Source of the DNA: Pithys albifrons albifrons
Lineage: Eukaryota > Chordata > Aves > Passeriformes > Thamnophilidae
Reading direction: 5' to 3'
Assembly: GCF_047495875.1 (NCBI RefSeq)
Contig: NC_092460.1
Span: 10,158,520-10,222,519, forward strand
DNA length: 64,000 nucleotides
In this document: positions 25,051 to 38,940 of the stretch, piece after piece
Layout: the number at the start of each line of letters is the position of its first letter
How positions within the stretch are numbered: the stretch's first letter is position 1
Position numbers and translations under genes: made by a program
The notes under the pieces: generated by a model
Told to the model about the DNA's origin: nothing
Databases searched by the model: none
What the model saw: only the letters and a program-made list of their open reading frames with translations

Positions 25051-28000
25051 AGTATCAGTCTCAACACTGCTGTGTTTACAAAGATTACTTATTTTTGCTT
25101 CACATTCCTTTCCCCCACTTTTATTTTTCTCCTCAATATGCCCAAGAATCACATTAAACCTTTTAATAAAAATAATGGCCCTAATACCATGTAGAGGCTG
25201 TAAAGACCTTAAAGCCTTTTGAGCTTCTGTTTTCCAAAATGCTGTTTCCCATTTTACAGGTGGGTTTGCAGTTTTGCTACCAAATGCATCACCTTGCAAC
25301 TGGATGGATTTATATCTTCTGTTGAAATATAGCAAAACAATTCAGAGATCCCTAAACATGCTTTATTATTCTCATAGTGTCTCTCTGATGAACAATCATC
25401 AAATGTTTTATGCTATCCAGATAAAAAGAATCTAAAGAGCAGTAAATTAAAACCTGATTTCATCTCACAACATTCTATAAAGCTAGGCGTGTCTTTGCCA
25501 AATTACAGTCTGAGATATTTCAGATCTCCACTGTTAATGCAATTTTTCCAGCACAACCATTTCCAGTATCAGAGTGTGCTGCCTCCCTCCTCCTACCTCT
25601 TGGCCTCTCCACCCCAAACAGGCGTGTCCCCCACACCTCCTACACTCAGTCCAACTTCCACTGAACTGCAGAATAATCCCAGTTTAAAGGGACCACTGAA
25701 GGTTAAACTGACTGACACACGGTGTTCCCTCCCCACAAAGCTGGGACAACTTGGGTCTGCTGCCCAGGGCATTGCTCATTTACTTCTCCAGGGCCACCAA
25801 GTCTTCACGTAACTATGTATTTTAAGGCCAAAAATAATCTTCTGATGATTTGACTTTCCACCTGACAAAGGCTGGAAAATCTCACCTAGTCCTTTTCACA
25901 CTTGGCATCACAGCTTACAATGAGCTCGGCCATGTTTGTGAAGCACAGCCTAAAAAACTGTGCTTGGATTTACCACAGTTCTTTGGAGGGAATTTAAAAT
26001 CATGCAAATAACTGCAGCCCAAAGGACTCCAGGCAGCATCAGCCCAAGCCATTCAGCCTTCAGAGTGAGCACAGTACATTTGTAGCTCTTATGGAAAAAA
26101 GTGTAAAACTTTTTTTAGAACTAAAACTACATCAAACACTTTCTCAGAAGCCTTTGAATAATGCTGAAAAACTACCCAAGTGAAGCTCAGCTTAAGTGCC
26201 CCTCCAAAGGGGACTGTTTTTCCACTGCATGTATGTGACTGTAGGTGCCAGTTTCCCCAGTTTCATTACACATGTATGACTGGCAATGAATTGATAGAAT
26301 TTTAAATGTTATCTTCCATGTCCACAATGGGAAGGTTTATCAGCACCTCTCTTTATCAATACATTTATTTAACAACACACAGCATCAGTCTCCTTGACTA
26401 CCCAAACAGGGCTGTTCATCATCCCTGAACTAGCACAGAGCATCTCAGCTCTCACATGCCGGTTCATATAAAGCTTACAAGTTCCTGCTTGTCACCAAGA
26501 AAAATCTCCCCCACCCCTCCAAAACCTCTGTAATTATACACAAAGGACTAATGTGGAAATGCATTTATCCATATAAAAGCATGTCATAATAGTCAAGTTA
26601 TCCCCCCTTCCTTAAAGAACAGCTATGTGAAATCAAAGTGACTCAGAGCAGGGCTGGAGGTAATGTAACAACATGAACTACTACACTGAAATTAGAGATG
26701 CTGGCCAAGGTCCTGTGATCTCCTCACCTGACATTCTTCCTCAAACAGCAATTTTTGGCCCTGTGAGAGATGAACAAAACCTTCAGTCTGATTCAGGAGA
26801 GTCACTCTTGTTCTCACATTACGTTCTCTGCTCTCCTGTCTGGAATTATTAGTGCTGCATTCCCTGCCAACACCAAGGAATCTCTTTAAGCTTGAAAAAA
26901 ACGTGGAACAGAGTAAAATAAAAAAAACCCCATCACATGAGTAAATGAGGCTTGACAGTATGATGGATGCTGCAGGTTCACAAGTGTGAAGGTACTCCTA
27001 AGATGATGGCTTGTGCCTGTTACAGCTTCACATAAGCATAAAAGATGCCGGTTTGCCGCATTCAGGAGGGAGATGCTCAACTATTTAGATTGGATGCATT
27101 TTATATAAGACTGAAGATGACTAAGTCACAGCTGGACAGATTATGTTCTAGAAACAAGCTATGCGTTCCTCCCTGTACCTTAAGCAACAGCATTTCCTCA
27201 TCTGCATCTTTTCTCCTTTCTCTTTCAAACACAAGATGCTGAAATTCTCCCAAGAAAAAAGAATAGCCAGAGAATATTCAGGGCAATGTGTTTTAACCGA
27301 AAAGAATTTCACATGCACCACTCATCGTAGAGCTAATTTGATTTTGTCATTATGGAAAAACTGAGAACTATCGAGACCTCAGCTGGGTAACAGTTGGATG
27401 GGAGAATGATCTCAACACAGGAGGAAAACAGCACAGACAGGAATTATCTTCCTGAATAATGCAGATAGATCTTGTGTGCACTAAACATCCAAACACGGTT
27501 TGCCAAAATACTCTGAAGGCCCCTTCACACAGCTCATCAGTCCTGAAGGCTACAGATCAGTAGCAGCATTGTTCATAACCCAAACTACCTTGTAGCATTA
27601 CAAAGCTGGTGAAAACAAGCAGGAAAAATACCCTGGCTCGTACCACAGCCTCCCCAGCACCAACTCATACAGAAGATGTTTTCACCTGTATCCACTAAAT
27701 AATGCACTCCCCACCACTCCTATTTACAGCAGTATTAAAATCACCAATGGCTTTACTGAAAGAAACCCAAGATACAGACAGAAGCAACACAAAACACGTC
27801 TGTAGGCAGAGGTGAGAACTGGCATGGGTGAGAGTTACCTAAAACAGTCCATGAGAAGCAATTTGCACCACTAGACCAAGAGCCAAAAACCCCCCAACCC
27901 AACCCCAGCATGTTTTACCTCCACACTGCTATAATAGGCCCTATACAAGCTAATTCCTTTTTGTGCCTTAATCTTCCTATCAGTAAAATCAGAATACCAC

Positions 28001-28118
28001 TCCTGAGATGTCACACACAGTGTTTCTAGACATGAAAGCCAATGCTAAATGTAGCTCTAAGCAGAGCAGGAGTGGGGACACACAGTCCTGGCAGCTTTGC
28101 ATCTTGAACTTTCGGGTT

Positions 28119-28144
28119 GGGGGGGGGGGGGGGGGGGGGGGGGG
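28119..28144. repeat. G homopolymer, 26 bases
   Basis: An uninterrupted G run in the SETD5 first intron. On the SETD5 transcript it would be 26 C. Such runs can fold as G-quadruplexes in DNA and are also classic sites of length error in sequencing, so the exact length should not be trusted. Confidence 0.9.
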
Positions 28145-30347
28145 CACAACACCTGAAAAAAACTCAAGTCATGTTTCATTCCTGGTCAGTAAAGGCTAAG
28201 GAGCCATGCACACATCCTGGGTGAGAAGCAGCAGACTCCCAAAAAGCAGCAATGGTAAGTCTAACTGGAATGATTTTAACCTAAGCTAATTTCCACCTTT
28301 TCAATAGTAACAAAATGCCACAGAAAGTCCCATTGTTCAAGACGAATTTTTACATTTTGAACTCACTTACCATTTCAGTAACAACTATCTCACTCCTAAC
28401 AACTTTGGTAAAAAGTTCCCATCAATTTTTAAATATGTGTCAAGGTCGTTTATTTCCTCCTTCACAACCTTCTCTTCATGTAAAACTGAAAATTTTAGAA
28501 TTCCTTGCAAGCGTTACCCCAACACAGTGACTCTCATGGGAACAGACTGCCTCACTATTCCTCAGACAAAGGAGTGATGCCTAAACTGTGACACTGGAAG
28601 AGCTACAGAAAGCTACAAACTTTGCTTACAAGAACAGCCCGTTCCTAAATCACCCCATCTATCTCTGCTGTGTGGCATGGTTTAAAAAAAAAAAAAAGAA
28701 AAGAAAGATTTTTCAGTCAAGGGATTTCACCAAGAGGATCCTGGTTACATTTTCATGTAGTTCTGCAAAAAAATGGAGAAGTTACATCAGCACTTGGACA
28801 TGCCATTTCATTCTCCCCGAGATCCTCTTCTCCACATGTGATTCAATGAATTTCTGCTGACCTGTTTCGAGCTGACAGTCCCAAGCTGCACTCAAGAAAG
28901 GCCCAACTCATGACTGCAGGTTTCAGTGTATAGACTCACTTTCAGAATATGCTAGTACTTTATTCTTTATTAATTTATTACTTCTGTCTGTGTATGTAAG
29001 ACTTAGAAATGCAGGAGCAGGAAACAGGAACTGTGACACATCAATTTCAACTGTTACATTCCCTGGCATCTTAAGGGGAAAGTCTTTTCCCAGTTTGTGA
29101 ATTTTTCATCTTTTTACAAATTCTGTACCTGAACATTTCCTAAAGGATACTCTGAACCTGCAGTGGCCAAAGAGAAGCCACCAAAGAGTGGACTTATGCT
29201 GTCAGATGTAAGCACTGTCTGTGCTCAGTTTCTGGACTTCCTCTAACACACGTAGCATTCCAAGTGTTTCAGGAGCTAAAGCTGAAAAGGTAACAAGCAC
29301 CAGTCCTTTAGCAACACTAATCATGATTTCCAGAGGTGTGTAAAAGAATGCCATCAGCCTGGGATTCAGGCACTCCAGTGTCTCCCACCTCAGGCATGGC
29401 ACTCAGTAACAGCCCCTCCAAATAGGACCACTGCAGAGCAACATTAAGGTATTTATTTCCATCGTACATCTCACAAGTTGTGGTTTTAACCTCAGCAGAG
29501 ACCTTCCTACTGATAAGACGTGTATCTAAAGAGACAGATTTGGGATGGCAGATCCCACAGTGTCTTAGTAAAACTTTCCACCTTCTGCCCAGCCACCCTC
29601 AGACAACAGATGTGTTCCAACCCTGGGTGCTTATCCTGGGGACAGGGCGGGGAGCAGACACAGCCGTTCAGGAACTCTCCCTACACTCACCCCACTGCTC
29701 CCTGTGCATCAGCTGCCCCTCCACACAGCCAGAACAACCCCTGTCAGCTGTGAAGGTAAAACAGCACACACACTTAGTTCCCTTATGGCAAAGTGATTGA
29801 TTCGGGCCTATTTGCAAAGGTTTTTGTTAAACAAAAGCTTATCCTCAACAGATAAGATTTCCTGCTTATGAGACATAGTGCTCACACCCATTACACATTT
29901 TTTCACACAGCAATATGGATTTGGAGATGTCATGACATGCTAACATTTAAATAACTTTATTCAAAACAAAGAGACAAAATGCTGCCTCAAGTTCTATTAG
30001 ACCAAATAGTCTCACAGGGTACAAAACAAAGCCTGAGCTCACAGTGAGCACACAGAGCAGCACACACTGGGATCTGCATGGCACACACAATTGCTTTATT
30101 TCAAATATATGCTGCCATAACCAAGTTTTCCTTATTAAAGAAATATGGAACTGCTGCAACTGGCCTTGACTGAATTAAATTTTTGTGTTGCTTCAGTTGC
30201 ACTATGTATTTTTATAGTTATATGGAATTCATGTCATTATTTTTTTATACATTTAATTGAAAGCATATCTTCAGAAATTAGTAATTTTTTGCATGCCTTG
30301 GTATCTCATAAGCCATCATGACTGGCAAGTAAATGCAAAATACTTTC

Positions 30348-30592
30348 ATAGAATCATAGAATGGATTGGGTTGGAAAAGACCTCCGAGATCAGCAAGTCC
30401 AACCCTTGGTCCAACTCCAGTCCCTTTACCAGATCATGGAACTCAGTGCCACGGCCAATCTCAGTTTAAAAACCTCCAGGAATGGGGAATCCACCTCCTC
30501 TCTGGGCAGGCCATTCCAATGTCTGATTACTCTCTCTGGAAAGAATTTTTTTCTGATCTCCAACTTCAATTTCCCCTGGCAGAGGAAAAAAA
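30348..30592 (-). mobile_element. CR1 LINE 3' fragment, relatively young (copy B)
   Basis: Same subfamily as the 21.6-kb copy and collinear with it from the tail repeat through the CCCCTGGCAGAG block, where it is truncated against a short A-rich run. Minus-strand element, 3' end at low coordinates. Inserted independently in the same SETD5 intron and in the same orientation. Confidence 0.88.
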
Positions 30593-33500
30593 AAGGATAA
30601 GGAACAATATGTCGTGCATTTACTTACACAGATTTGTAATATTTTTATAGCAATTAGCTTTTTATCATCTTCCAAAACGAGCCATCACTCCAGCTTTCAG
30701 CTGTACTGACTTTCTGCAGTATACCTACAAGAATTTGCTATTTTGAAACAGTTCAGCACCACACTTAGGCTGCCACACTTCTCCACCATCACAGATCAAG
30801 CCTACATTAGAACTCACAGCTGACCAGGCAAACGAGAGCAGTGAAGGCAAAACTACACTGCCAGTTTTCAAGGGGGGAACTAAAGGTTTGTCTAAGGAAA
30901 GCACTCCATGCACAGTGACCGAGGGCACAAGCCCACAGTGAGGCACAGATGTGTCAGCAGGCAGTGGTTGGTGGCTCACTCTCCCCTAAGAGGAGTGTGC
31001 AGTTACAGGGGGACAGCCTGGGCTGGCCGGGCTGGGTGCGGCACTGAAGGCGGAGACCCCGCTCCCCTTCTCCGGTCCCCACCACATCCTCTGCACTTCC
31101 ATCCATATGCTCTCCCGTATTTATTTTGTGAGGGCTCTGGATGCCTGACAAATCTCTCAGTGAGCCAATTCGGTTCACTACCTTGGCAAAAAAATAACCC
31201 AGCAGAAACCAAAACATAAAATAACCCCAAGACAGCTCTCTGCTGGGTTGGAAAGCTAAAGGAGTTCAGAAAAGGAATCCAGCAGGAACCAGAGCTGGCG
31301 AACAGAAAAGGCAGAACTCCCTGTTGGGTGGGAGAGCAAGGGGGAACAAAACTTCCCCCATTCAGCAGCAGAGCTGTTGGATGTGCTCAGCTGTCTCGTG
31401 TAACTTCACCCGGAGTAACCCCGCTCGCAGGGTGCAGCTCTGCAATAGTTTCAAGCTGACTTCAGCTGGCACAGCGTCAGTGCAGCCTCCCAGCCCTCCC
31501 TGCACTGGGGCGAACCTGACCCCACAGCCGGCCGGCACAACCAGAAGGAAACTCTTCTTTCCAAAACCAAAATGCACTTGTTTTCTGCATGGTGGCCTTC
31601 CTGAAGAGCTCACCAGTGGGGCAGGCATAGACCAGAACAGAGGCAAAAGTGACAGTGGGAAGAGCAGGACTGTCAGCTGGAATTGCCATGGAACACTTTG
31701 TCACCAAAACCCTACGCAAAGCCACACAATAAATACACAGTATGTCACAAGCACCCATTCCAGTTTAACACACAAATTTCCATATACAAGCAAATCCTGA
31801 GGTGGAAATTAGAAGAACTGCACAACAAAGTGAGGTTGTGGCGAGCTCAGAACCTGACTTGCACCCTACAAGTATCCTTGTTCCCTCTTAACTTCCAGGC
31901 CATCTTGAACCCCAACATCCTTGAAATTCATGAAACTCCAAGAGAACTTTGAACCAGTGAGCCAGTCTCCTCCACAGTCCAGTAGACCCTACTTAACTTG
32001 ATCAAGCAGTCATCTTTTCTTCAAAGGTTCACTTCAGCTGTATTTAAACAGGAAGCTTCCAGATCTTTGCTGTGGCAAAAGTTAATCTACAGCCACATTA
32101 CTTAAAACATTCTTGTAGCATGATTATAACTTATTCCAACTTAATGCCACAGAAACACAGGAAATAATTTGTTTTAGTGTCTTTCAGTTAAAGGCCACAT
32201 GAATGCAAAAGGCTCATATACTCTTCCAAGTATCTATAAATTGATAGTGCAGCTCAGGTTGAGACATGCTATTTTAAGGGCTCCACGTTGAACCCCAAGG
32301 GCATTTCAGTTTCCCAAATCACTGGTTCTCAAACTCTTCCCAGTGTATTCCTTCCTGCCTACAAGCAAGGATACCTTCTCACCTTCTCACTTTCTCCCAT
32401 AAAAACATGAGAATTGCTCCTTGTGAGAAGTTTCCAGACCAACATCCTGCAAGGTTACCAGCCCAGAGTCTGACTGACAGCATTCCCAGAAAGATGTAAA
32501 TTGGGCAGGAGCAGTGCTGGGAAACAGAGCCACACTGAAAAATACCCCCCTGCTCCTGTTCTCTGCACTACCTGGAGCTGTGATGAGAAGTCTGAGTCTT
32601 CCTGGTCCCATCCCCTCCCAAGAGCTATCACCTCTGCAGCTTCCATGTTCTGCTTCCAGAAGAAAATGTGACTTTTTGTCCTACTGTCTGACCAACACTC
32701 TTAAGATGGGCTTCCTTTATCCAAATGTCACCATTAAAACAATCCTAAAAAATCCTCCAGCCACTTATTTTCATGATTCAATGTCTATGCAAAACCAAGA
32801 GAATGCATTATCTGACATCCACAACCTAAAACTCCAAGCCACATCTTGACTTTTTTTTCTCTTTTACTGAATCAGCAGCAGCAGGCACGTTCTGTTAAGA
32901 AGTTTGATGGTGGGTCTCACCCTTCTTCCCTATCAACAACTCCCATTTCAAACCGCTCACTTAGAAGTCAAGAGGATTCTTCTCAGTATCAGAACTTCAA
33001 ACTGTTTTCTGGGCTGCTGGCACCGTCACTGAAAACATTTTGTCCTGCAAATCAACAAAGCTGCAGAAGAAAACTCTGGTATGAGCTTCATGAGGACAAC
33101 AAGAATAAGCCTGAGTCACAAAATAAGCAGCTACCAAATCCAGACAATATCTTCTTGTCAATGTGTATGATTGCAATTGTAATCATGCTCTAAATATGAA
33201 CACATCAAAAGCACTGTGACCTTTCTACTATGAAATTACTTTGAAATATTTTAGGGCTTGAGCATTTTGGTTTTAAAGCTAACTCACAATCTGCCCCAAA
33301 AGGTTGCTTGTAAGTGAAAAAAACAAACAACCAAGATAGTTTAGAACACTTCCAAAAAACAAAAAGAGTTTGCTGCCTTGAAAACTGCGTGGATCGGAGT
33401 GTTTGGGATACCTCCCCTTTGCCAAACTTGGCCCTTCCGTGACCCTCAGGGAGGAATGCAAGACCTGTCTACGTTATCGAGTTTATAAGGATTAAACTTT

Positions 33501-36500
33501 AGCATAAACAACAGATCATTTCTGAACTCCACTCTAAAAGCTGAATTCCTGACTGTTTCTCAATGCCAGTTTTCTGTGTCCTCCTCTCCTCGTTCCCCCA
33601 TTTTTCTTCATGTTTGGTGAATGTGGGACTACTAAGTTCCTGACCACAAAAATTGCTTCTCCCGCTCACTAAAAGCTTGCCACTCAAACTGCTGACAATT
33701 CCTCCCACATTTTTCCACCTTTGAGTCTGAGCACACCAGTACACTTTCCTGAATATTTCCCATATTGCTCATTAAAATAATTGGGGGTTGTGCGTGTTTA
33801 GCAAGAGGAAAATAAAACTCACCAAGATTTTCTTTCTCAAATATATTACTTAAAATATAATTTCTTTGTTCTACTTGTTTCAGCATTTAAATTAGATTTA
33901 AGGATCAGAATGTTGCAGATTTATAATTTAAACAAGGATATTGATGCTTCTATAGGGCTTGTGGCAACAAAAACCAGCATTAAGGCTACTATTTGCTGAA
34001 GATTTCTTTTATTTTAGGCTACAGCTTTTCAAGTTCAGACTCATCAGTTGAAGTGAAGGAAAAATCCCTTTAGCTATTTTTGTTACAGGAAAATAATACT
34101 TCACCACTAGCTCAGACTGGGGGGGACGATGAACCAGAACCTCCTGATTTCTCATGTAGATCATCCTCCCAAGACAAAGAGCATCTTTGCTAATTATAGA
34201 AGAAAAAAAAAATTAAACTAGGAGCAGTTGAAAAACTGTTTCTCAGCATGCTCAGTGGGCATTAGCTGCGATTTCAGCAGCTTAGCAAGTCCCACCCCTC
34301 GGTGAGCCCAGCGGGGAGGATGGAGCGCTGCACATTCTCCCTGCTCAGCAGGGACAGGGGCCGCAGCTCGGCTGATTTGCCACAGGAATACTGGAAAATT
34401 GCCACCAAAAAAGCAAACCCTGTGGAAAAAAAACTACAAGAACCCCCCAGCAACTTCAATAAGGAATTAAGAGGAAAAGATGGGAAAAAAGTCTCAGCTC
34501 CCACAGTTTCAAGATGTTGAACTCTTGTTGCATTACAGTCTGGGGCTTTTTCCATGATCAAAATAAGCAAAAGGTTTAGGTTAAGCCAGATTTATACAAA
34601 CCCATCCCTAACAACGTGAAGTGCAAACTCACTGTGCACTAACTCTTGCCTCAAGTCAGTCATGGGAGCCAAAGACTGGCTGCAGAATCTGTAACAGCTG
34701 TAATATCCACAGCTATTTTTCTTTTAATTTGGAAGAAGGAAAAAAAACTAAATAGACAAGTTAAATGCAACAAAGATTTTATTTTAAAATCAAACAGCAG
34801 CTTAAGTTTCATCAGGGCAACTAAGAATTAACAGTTCACATGCTCTACATTGAAGTACAAGCTTAATGCTTTCAACACAAGCACTGCTACTGCATCTTGT
34901 ACACATAAAGAACACTTTGCCTGCTGCATTCTCTCTCATACACTGCACATAACACAAGATTTCACTGGCAAAATTTCAGTTGCACACAAACAGCACCAGA
35001 GTAAAAACACAAATGTACTTTTGTAATACAGCAATAATGCCACGAGAACAATGATTTTTGAATTTTCAAACCTCTGAACACTCGTTATGTTTGTTTTAGT
35101 ATTGCCAGAATAGATAGAAACATTTTTATCTCATCACATCATTCAATACAAGTCTGTAAAAGTCTAATCATCCAAAACAGGAGAAGGCACAGACTGGGCA
35201 GACTACAAAGTTACGTGGCTGGGACATCAGACATTTAGTTCTCCCTTACACACTTTGCACCTGAAAGTTTGAATTAAAAATGTATGGGTTTGTTTGGGTT
35301 TTTTTACTTCAGGGAACACTTAGAAATTTTAAATCAATGATTGCTGATTAGTTTCCCCCCCCTCAGAAAAAGAGCACAAACTTTTGCAGGTTCTGAGATG
35401 TCAATTCAACACCATCTCTTTCCTGGGTGTTTTTTCAACTTTGACATATTAGTTTTCAAAATAAGATCTGCCTGTAACTGAGCCTCTTTCTAAAAAGTGA
35501 TTTAAATGTACATGGGATTTCATCATCCCACCTTGCAGTGGAGAAATCTCAGACAACATTAGCTAAGGAATATTACTTTCAGGTCACTTGGGATATGACA
35601 GTAAAAGGAAGAGCCAGGGCCTTGTCAAAGCAGTGCCAGTTATCCAGCAGAATGCGAGGCAGTGAACCAGTTCCCCATTATAACATACAGAGAGACTGTA
35701 AACAACCTACAGAGAGACTGTTAACAGAGACTAAGGGGCCATGAAGATCACTTTCTGTACTGCATTAAACTAAGGAGCTGCTTTTCATACTCACAAAATC
35801 CAGAGTTCACTCCTGTTGTCCTATCACTCCATGTTAGGCAGCAGATCACACTTTCAGCCCCAAAGCCTGATGCACTTGAGGGGTTAGAAGTTGCTCATCT
35901 GAACTCGTGAAACAATTTGGGTGATACAGATCCTGAATATAAAAGCTACTCAGAATCTGGCATCTACCACATGATTGCTGCCAGTCAAGCGGATTTAAGG
36001 GCATATTTTAATCTCTGTCACATTATTCTGGTCCTGGAATTTTTGCTTCAAGCTCACAGTAATTCTGGGTTGGGTAACTCGGGCCAGGGAAAGGGGCTCC
36101 CCACTACAGGTGTTACTTTGCAGGGATGGCAGTGTTTTCTAATGCTAATGTATTCCTATGCTGCACACCTCAACTAACAGTTTCACCTCTAACAAACTGC
36201 ACTGGAATATGCTGATAGCTCCAGCTCGACAACACAATATCATACAGACAGTGGCCAGTGCCAAATGGTTAGTTAAGCAGATAAGAAAGGCACTCATTCT
36301 TCCTTTAAAAAAAAAAAGGAAGCTATTGCAGTCAGGCAGACAGAGTGTGGATGGGAGCTGGCAGATTCCACAATACAGAGTCACGTCAAAAATGGCCTCC
36401 TGCAAACTGTTCCTTCATCAAGCATTTGAGTCAACCAAAAAGGAGGAATCTTTCCCATTATTCACAGGAGTTTCACCTCCCTATTCCACAGCAGAGCAGC

Positions 36501-38546
36501 ATTTTCTATACATTTTGGCATACAAGCATGTAAGAAGCACAAAGAATACATTTTACTATGCAGCAGAGGGAAACTCCTCTCCCCACTGTCTGTTTCCAGT
36601 CCCAAAGTTGAGCCTGGCCTTTATTTTGACTGTTCCCTGGTCTGTGAATGGAAAATCCCTCCTCAGCACTAGCAGGCTGGTGTCTGCTGCACACACCCAC
36701 TGCACACAGCAGAAATTCCAGTCAATAAGGCAAGTGGGGCCCAGGCGATGGAAGGGGAGGAAGGAGACATACAAACAATAAGAAAAGCATCTGGCTCTGT
36801 GACTGGCTGAGAGGGAGGCTGGAGTTCAAAAGAGACACGACTGCAGCCTTCACTTCACGGGAAGATCATATCAATTCTCACTGTCCTACTTTTCACACAG
36901 ACCAAAATACATGGAAAGGGTAACTCGGGGTTTTCAGCCCACACTTTAATGCAATTCCATTAACTCCAGAACAGCAATAAAACGCACCTTGGAGGTTTTT
37001 GTCCCACAGGACCAAAGCAAACCCCTCCTGCTGCTTTGGGCATGTGGAAATGGCCTGAAAAGTAAAGCCCTTTGCTGAACGTGAGCCAGCCATCCCTCCA
37101 CCACCACACTAATGGAGGCTGCTCTGCTGTCCTTCCCTGGAGATAGCAGCCAAGTCTAGTGAAGCTTCTCTCATAGCAACCAGAGCTCCAGAGCCAACAG
37201 CAGCTGCTGTCACTGCCTTCAACGCTTACCCACAGGATCCAGAGCACAGCAACACCCTCCTCCCTGCACCTCTACAGCAAAAAAAAAAAAACAACCCAGA
37301 AGGCTGGCGACAAGATGACTTCCTGGGTCAACCACAAAATGCAGAGAAAACGAAATCCTAGTATTTCCTATACGAGTGAAAAGAGGAATCTCTGATTATT
37401 GAAGAAATAAGAAATTCCTTTTCTGGCAGCAACACCCAGTCAGGGTGGGGGCAACTGCCTGAAATCCGTGATGTACCAGCACACCATCAGACACCAACGT
37501 CTAGTTCTGTAAGACTCCGCTGCATCCTCCACCCAAGGAGAGGGATTCGCCCCTCGCCCCCGCCGTGCCCCCAGCGCTCCCATTACATCATGGCCCGAGC
37601 CCGCAGCAGCCACCGCAGCCCTGCAGTGCCCGTGCCCTCTCCAGACTCAAAGAACACCCCGCTTCCCTCTAAAAAAAGAACCCCCAGGATCTCAGCGGGT
37701 GTCGGAGGAGCGCAGGGACACGGCCAGGAAGGGGCTGCGAACCCTCTCGCTGCGACACCGGTTTCCCCGCTTGCCCCGGACCACACGCGGCCTCGCCGCC
37801 CTCGCTCCCCCCGGCACGGCGAGACGCTTCCCGGCGCCGCTTCCCCGCCCGGCTCGGCGGTGAACTCGGGTCACCAGCACCCAAGGACGAGCCGCCGGCC
37901 GGCAGTGACCTTGTCGGTGCCGGCGGGGGTCGGCGCGGGGCCGGGGCCGGGCAGGGAACCCCCCCGTGTCCCCCGCGGCGGCGGCCGCGCTGACGGGCGA
38001 GGAAATGCGGGAGGATCCGCGCTGCAGCCGCCGGCGCCAGGGGCGCGGAGTTACGGGGGGAAGGCGCCGCACGGGCACCATGAGAAAGCAGAAAATGCGG
38101 GTCAAACGCCGGGTCCCCCAGGGCCCGGAGGGGCCGGCGGCGGGCACGGGCAGCGGCGGTCCGGAGTGGGCTGCCCCGGGACGGACAACGACCCCCGTGG
38201 CCCCTAGGGACAATGCAGGGGCTCGGGGGAGGCCGGGCTGCAGCGGGGCTTCCCCGGCGCTCGCCTCCACCGACAAAGCCCCGCGGCCGTCCCGGCTCCG
38301 CACCGGCCCCGCAGCCCGAGCCCGCGCGTCGCCGGGCCCGCCATGATGCCCGCGCACCGCGCCGGGCCGGGTCAGCTCGGGCCGGGCCCCCGGGGACACG
38401 GCGGGCGCTGCCGCCCCGGCGCGGACACACAGCGCGCCAGGCAGGACCCCGCGCCGGGAGCCCCCCGCGCTCGCCCGCCCCGCCGCCCACCCCGGCGTTC
38501 CCTCCCCACCGCCGGGCACGGCCGGTTCCCGCCCGCCCGCGCCTAC

Positions 38547-38760
38547 CTGGCCGGCCCGTTCCCCGGGCCCCTGCGCGGCACCAGGCCCGGCTCGGCGCCA
38601 CGGCGTGTCCCGGCAGCCGGCGGGAGCGAGCGCTCGGCCGCAGCGGCGGCCCCTCCCCCGGCGGCGGCGGCGGCTTCTCCCCGGGCCGGGCGGAAACGGC
38701 ACTAGGCGCACGGGGATCCCCTGCGCCGGCGCCAGGGGCGCCCCGGGCCCGCCCCCGCCG
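38547..38760 (-). other. SETD5: Candidate SETD5 non-coding first exon
   Basis: The minus strand carries a good donor, GGCCGGCCAG|GTAGGC, ending an exon at 38547. Three CCAAT boxes lie 80-180 bases upstream of about 38760 in the transcriptional direction, so a start near 38.7 kb would be reasonable. The 5' boundary is a guess; transcript 5' ends would settle it. Confidence 0.35.
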
Positions 38761-38842
38761 CTCCCCGTTGGCTGCCGCGGGGCCGCGCCCCGCCCCACCG
38801 GGGCGCCCCGGGCCGCCCCCGCCCCGCCCGCCCGCGCTCGCC

Positions 38843-38940
38843 ATTGGCGGCCTGGACGCGCGGCCCCGCCCCCGCCCCCGCCTCATTGGGCGCCGCGCGC
38901 CCGCCCCGCCGCTCGACCCACGGTCGCGGCGTCCCATTGG
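38843..38940 (-). promoter_or_regulatory. Three tandem CCAAT boxes (NF-Y-type sites)
   Basis: ATTGG occurs on the plus strand at 38843-38847, 38885-38889 and 38936-38940, that is, CCAAT on the minus strand, 42 and 51 bases apart, embedded in GC boxes. Multiple CCAAT boxes at this spacing are typical of NF-Y-bound CpG-island promoters and point to transcription towards lower coordinates. Confidence 0.5.

Larger units (their letters stand above)
12828..38546 (-). other. SETD5: SETD5 first (5'UTR) intron, about 25.7 kb
   Basis: Assigned as intron because the first coding exon has an upstream acceptor and the next strong CpG-island promoter on the minus strand is at about 38.6 kb. No protein-coding exon with family similarity was found on either strand. 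It contains a secondary CpG cluster at 13.3-13.6 kb, another weak one near 21.1 kb, CR1 fragments at 21.6, 24.8 and 30.4 kb, a 13-C and a 26-G run, and an (ATCC)n array. Additional non-coding first exons could be hidden here. Confidence 0.6.

Noticed and set aside
29202..29402. 66-codon minus-strand frame with helical-looking sequence
   Set aside because: No family match, no supporting splice sites, short; probably chance or an unrecognisable old repeat.
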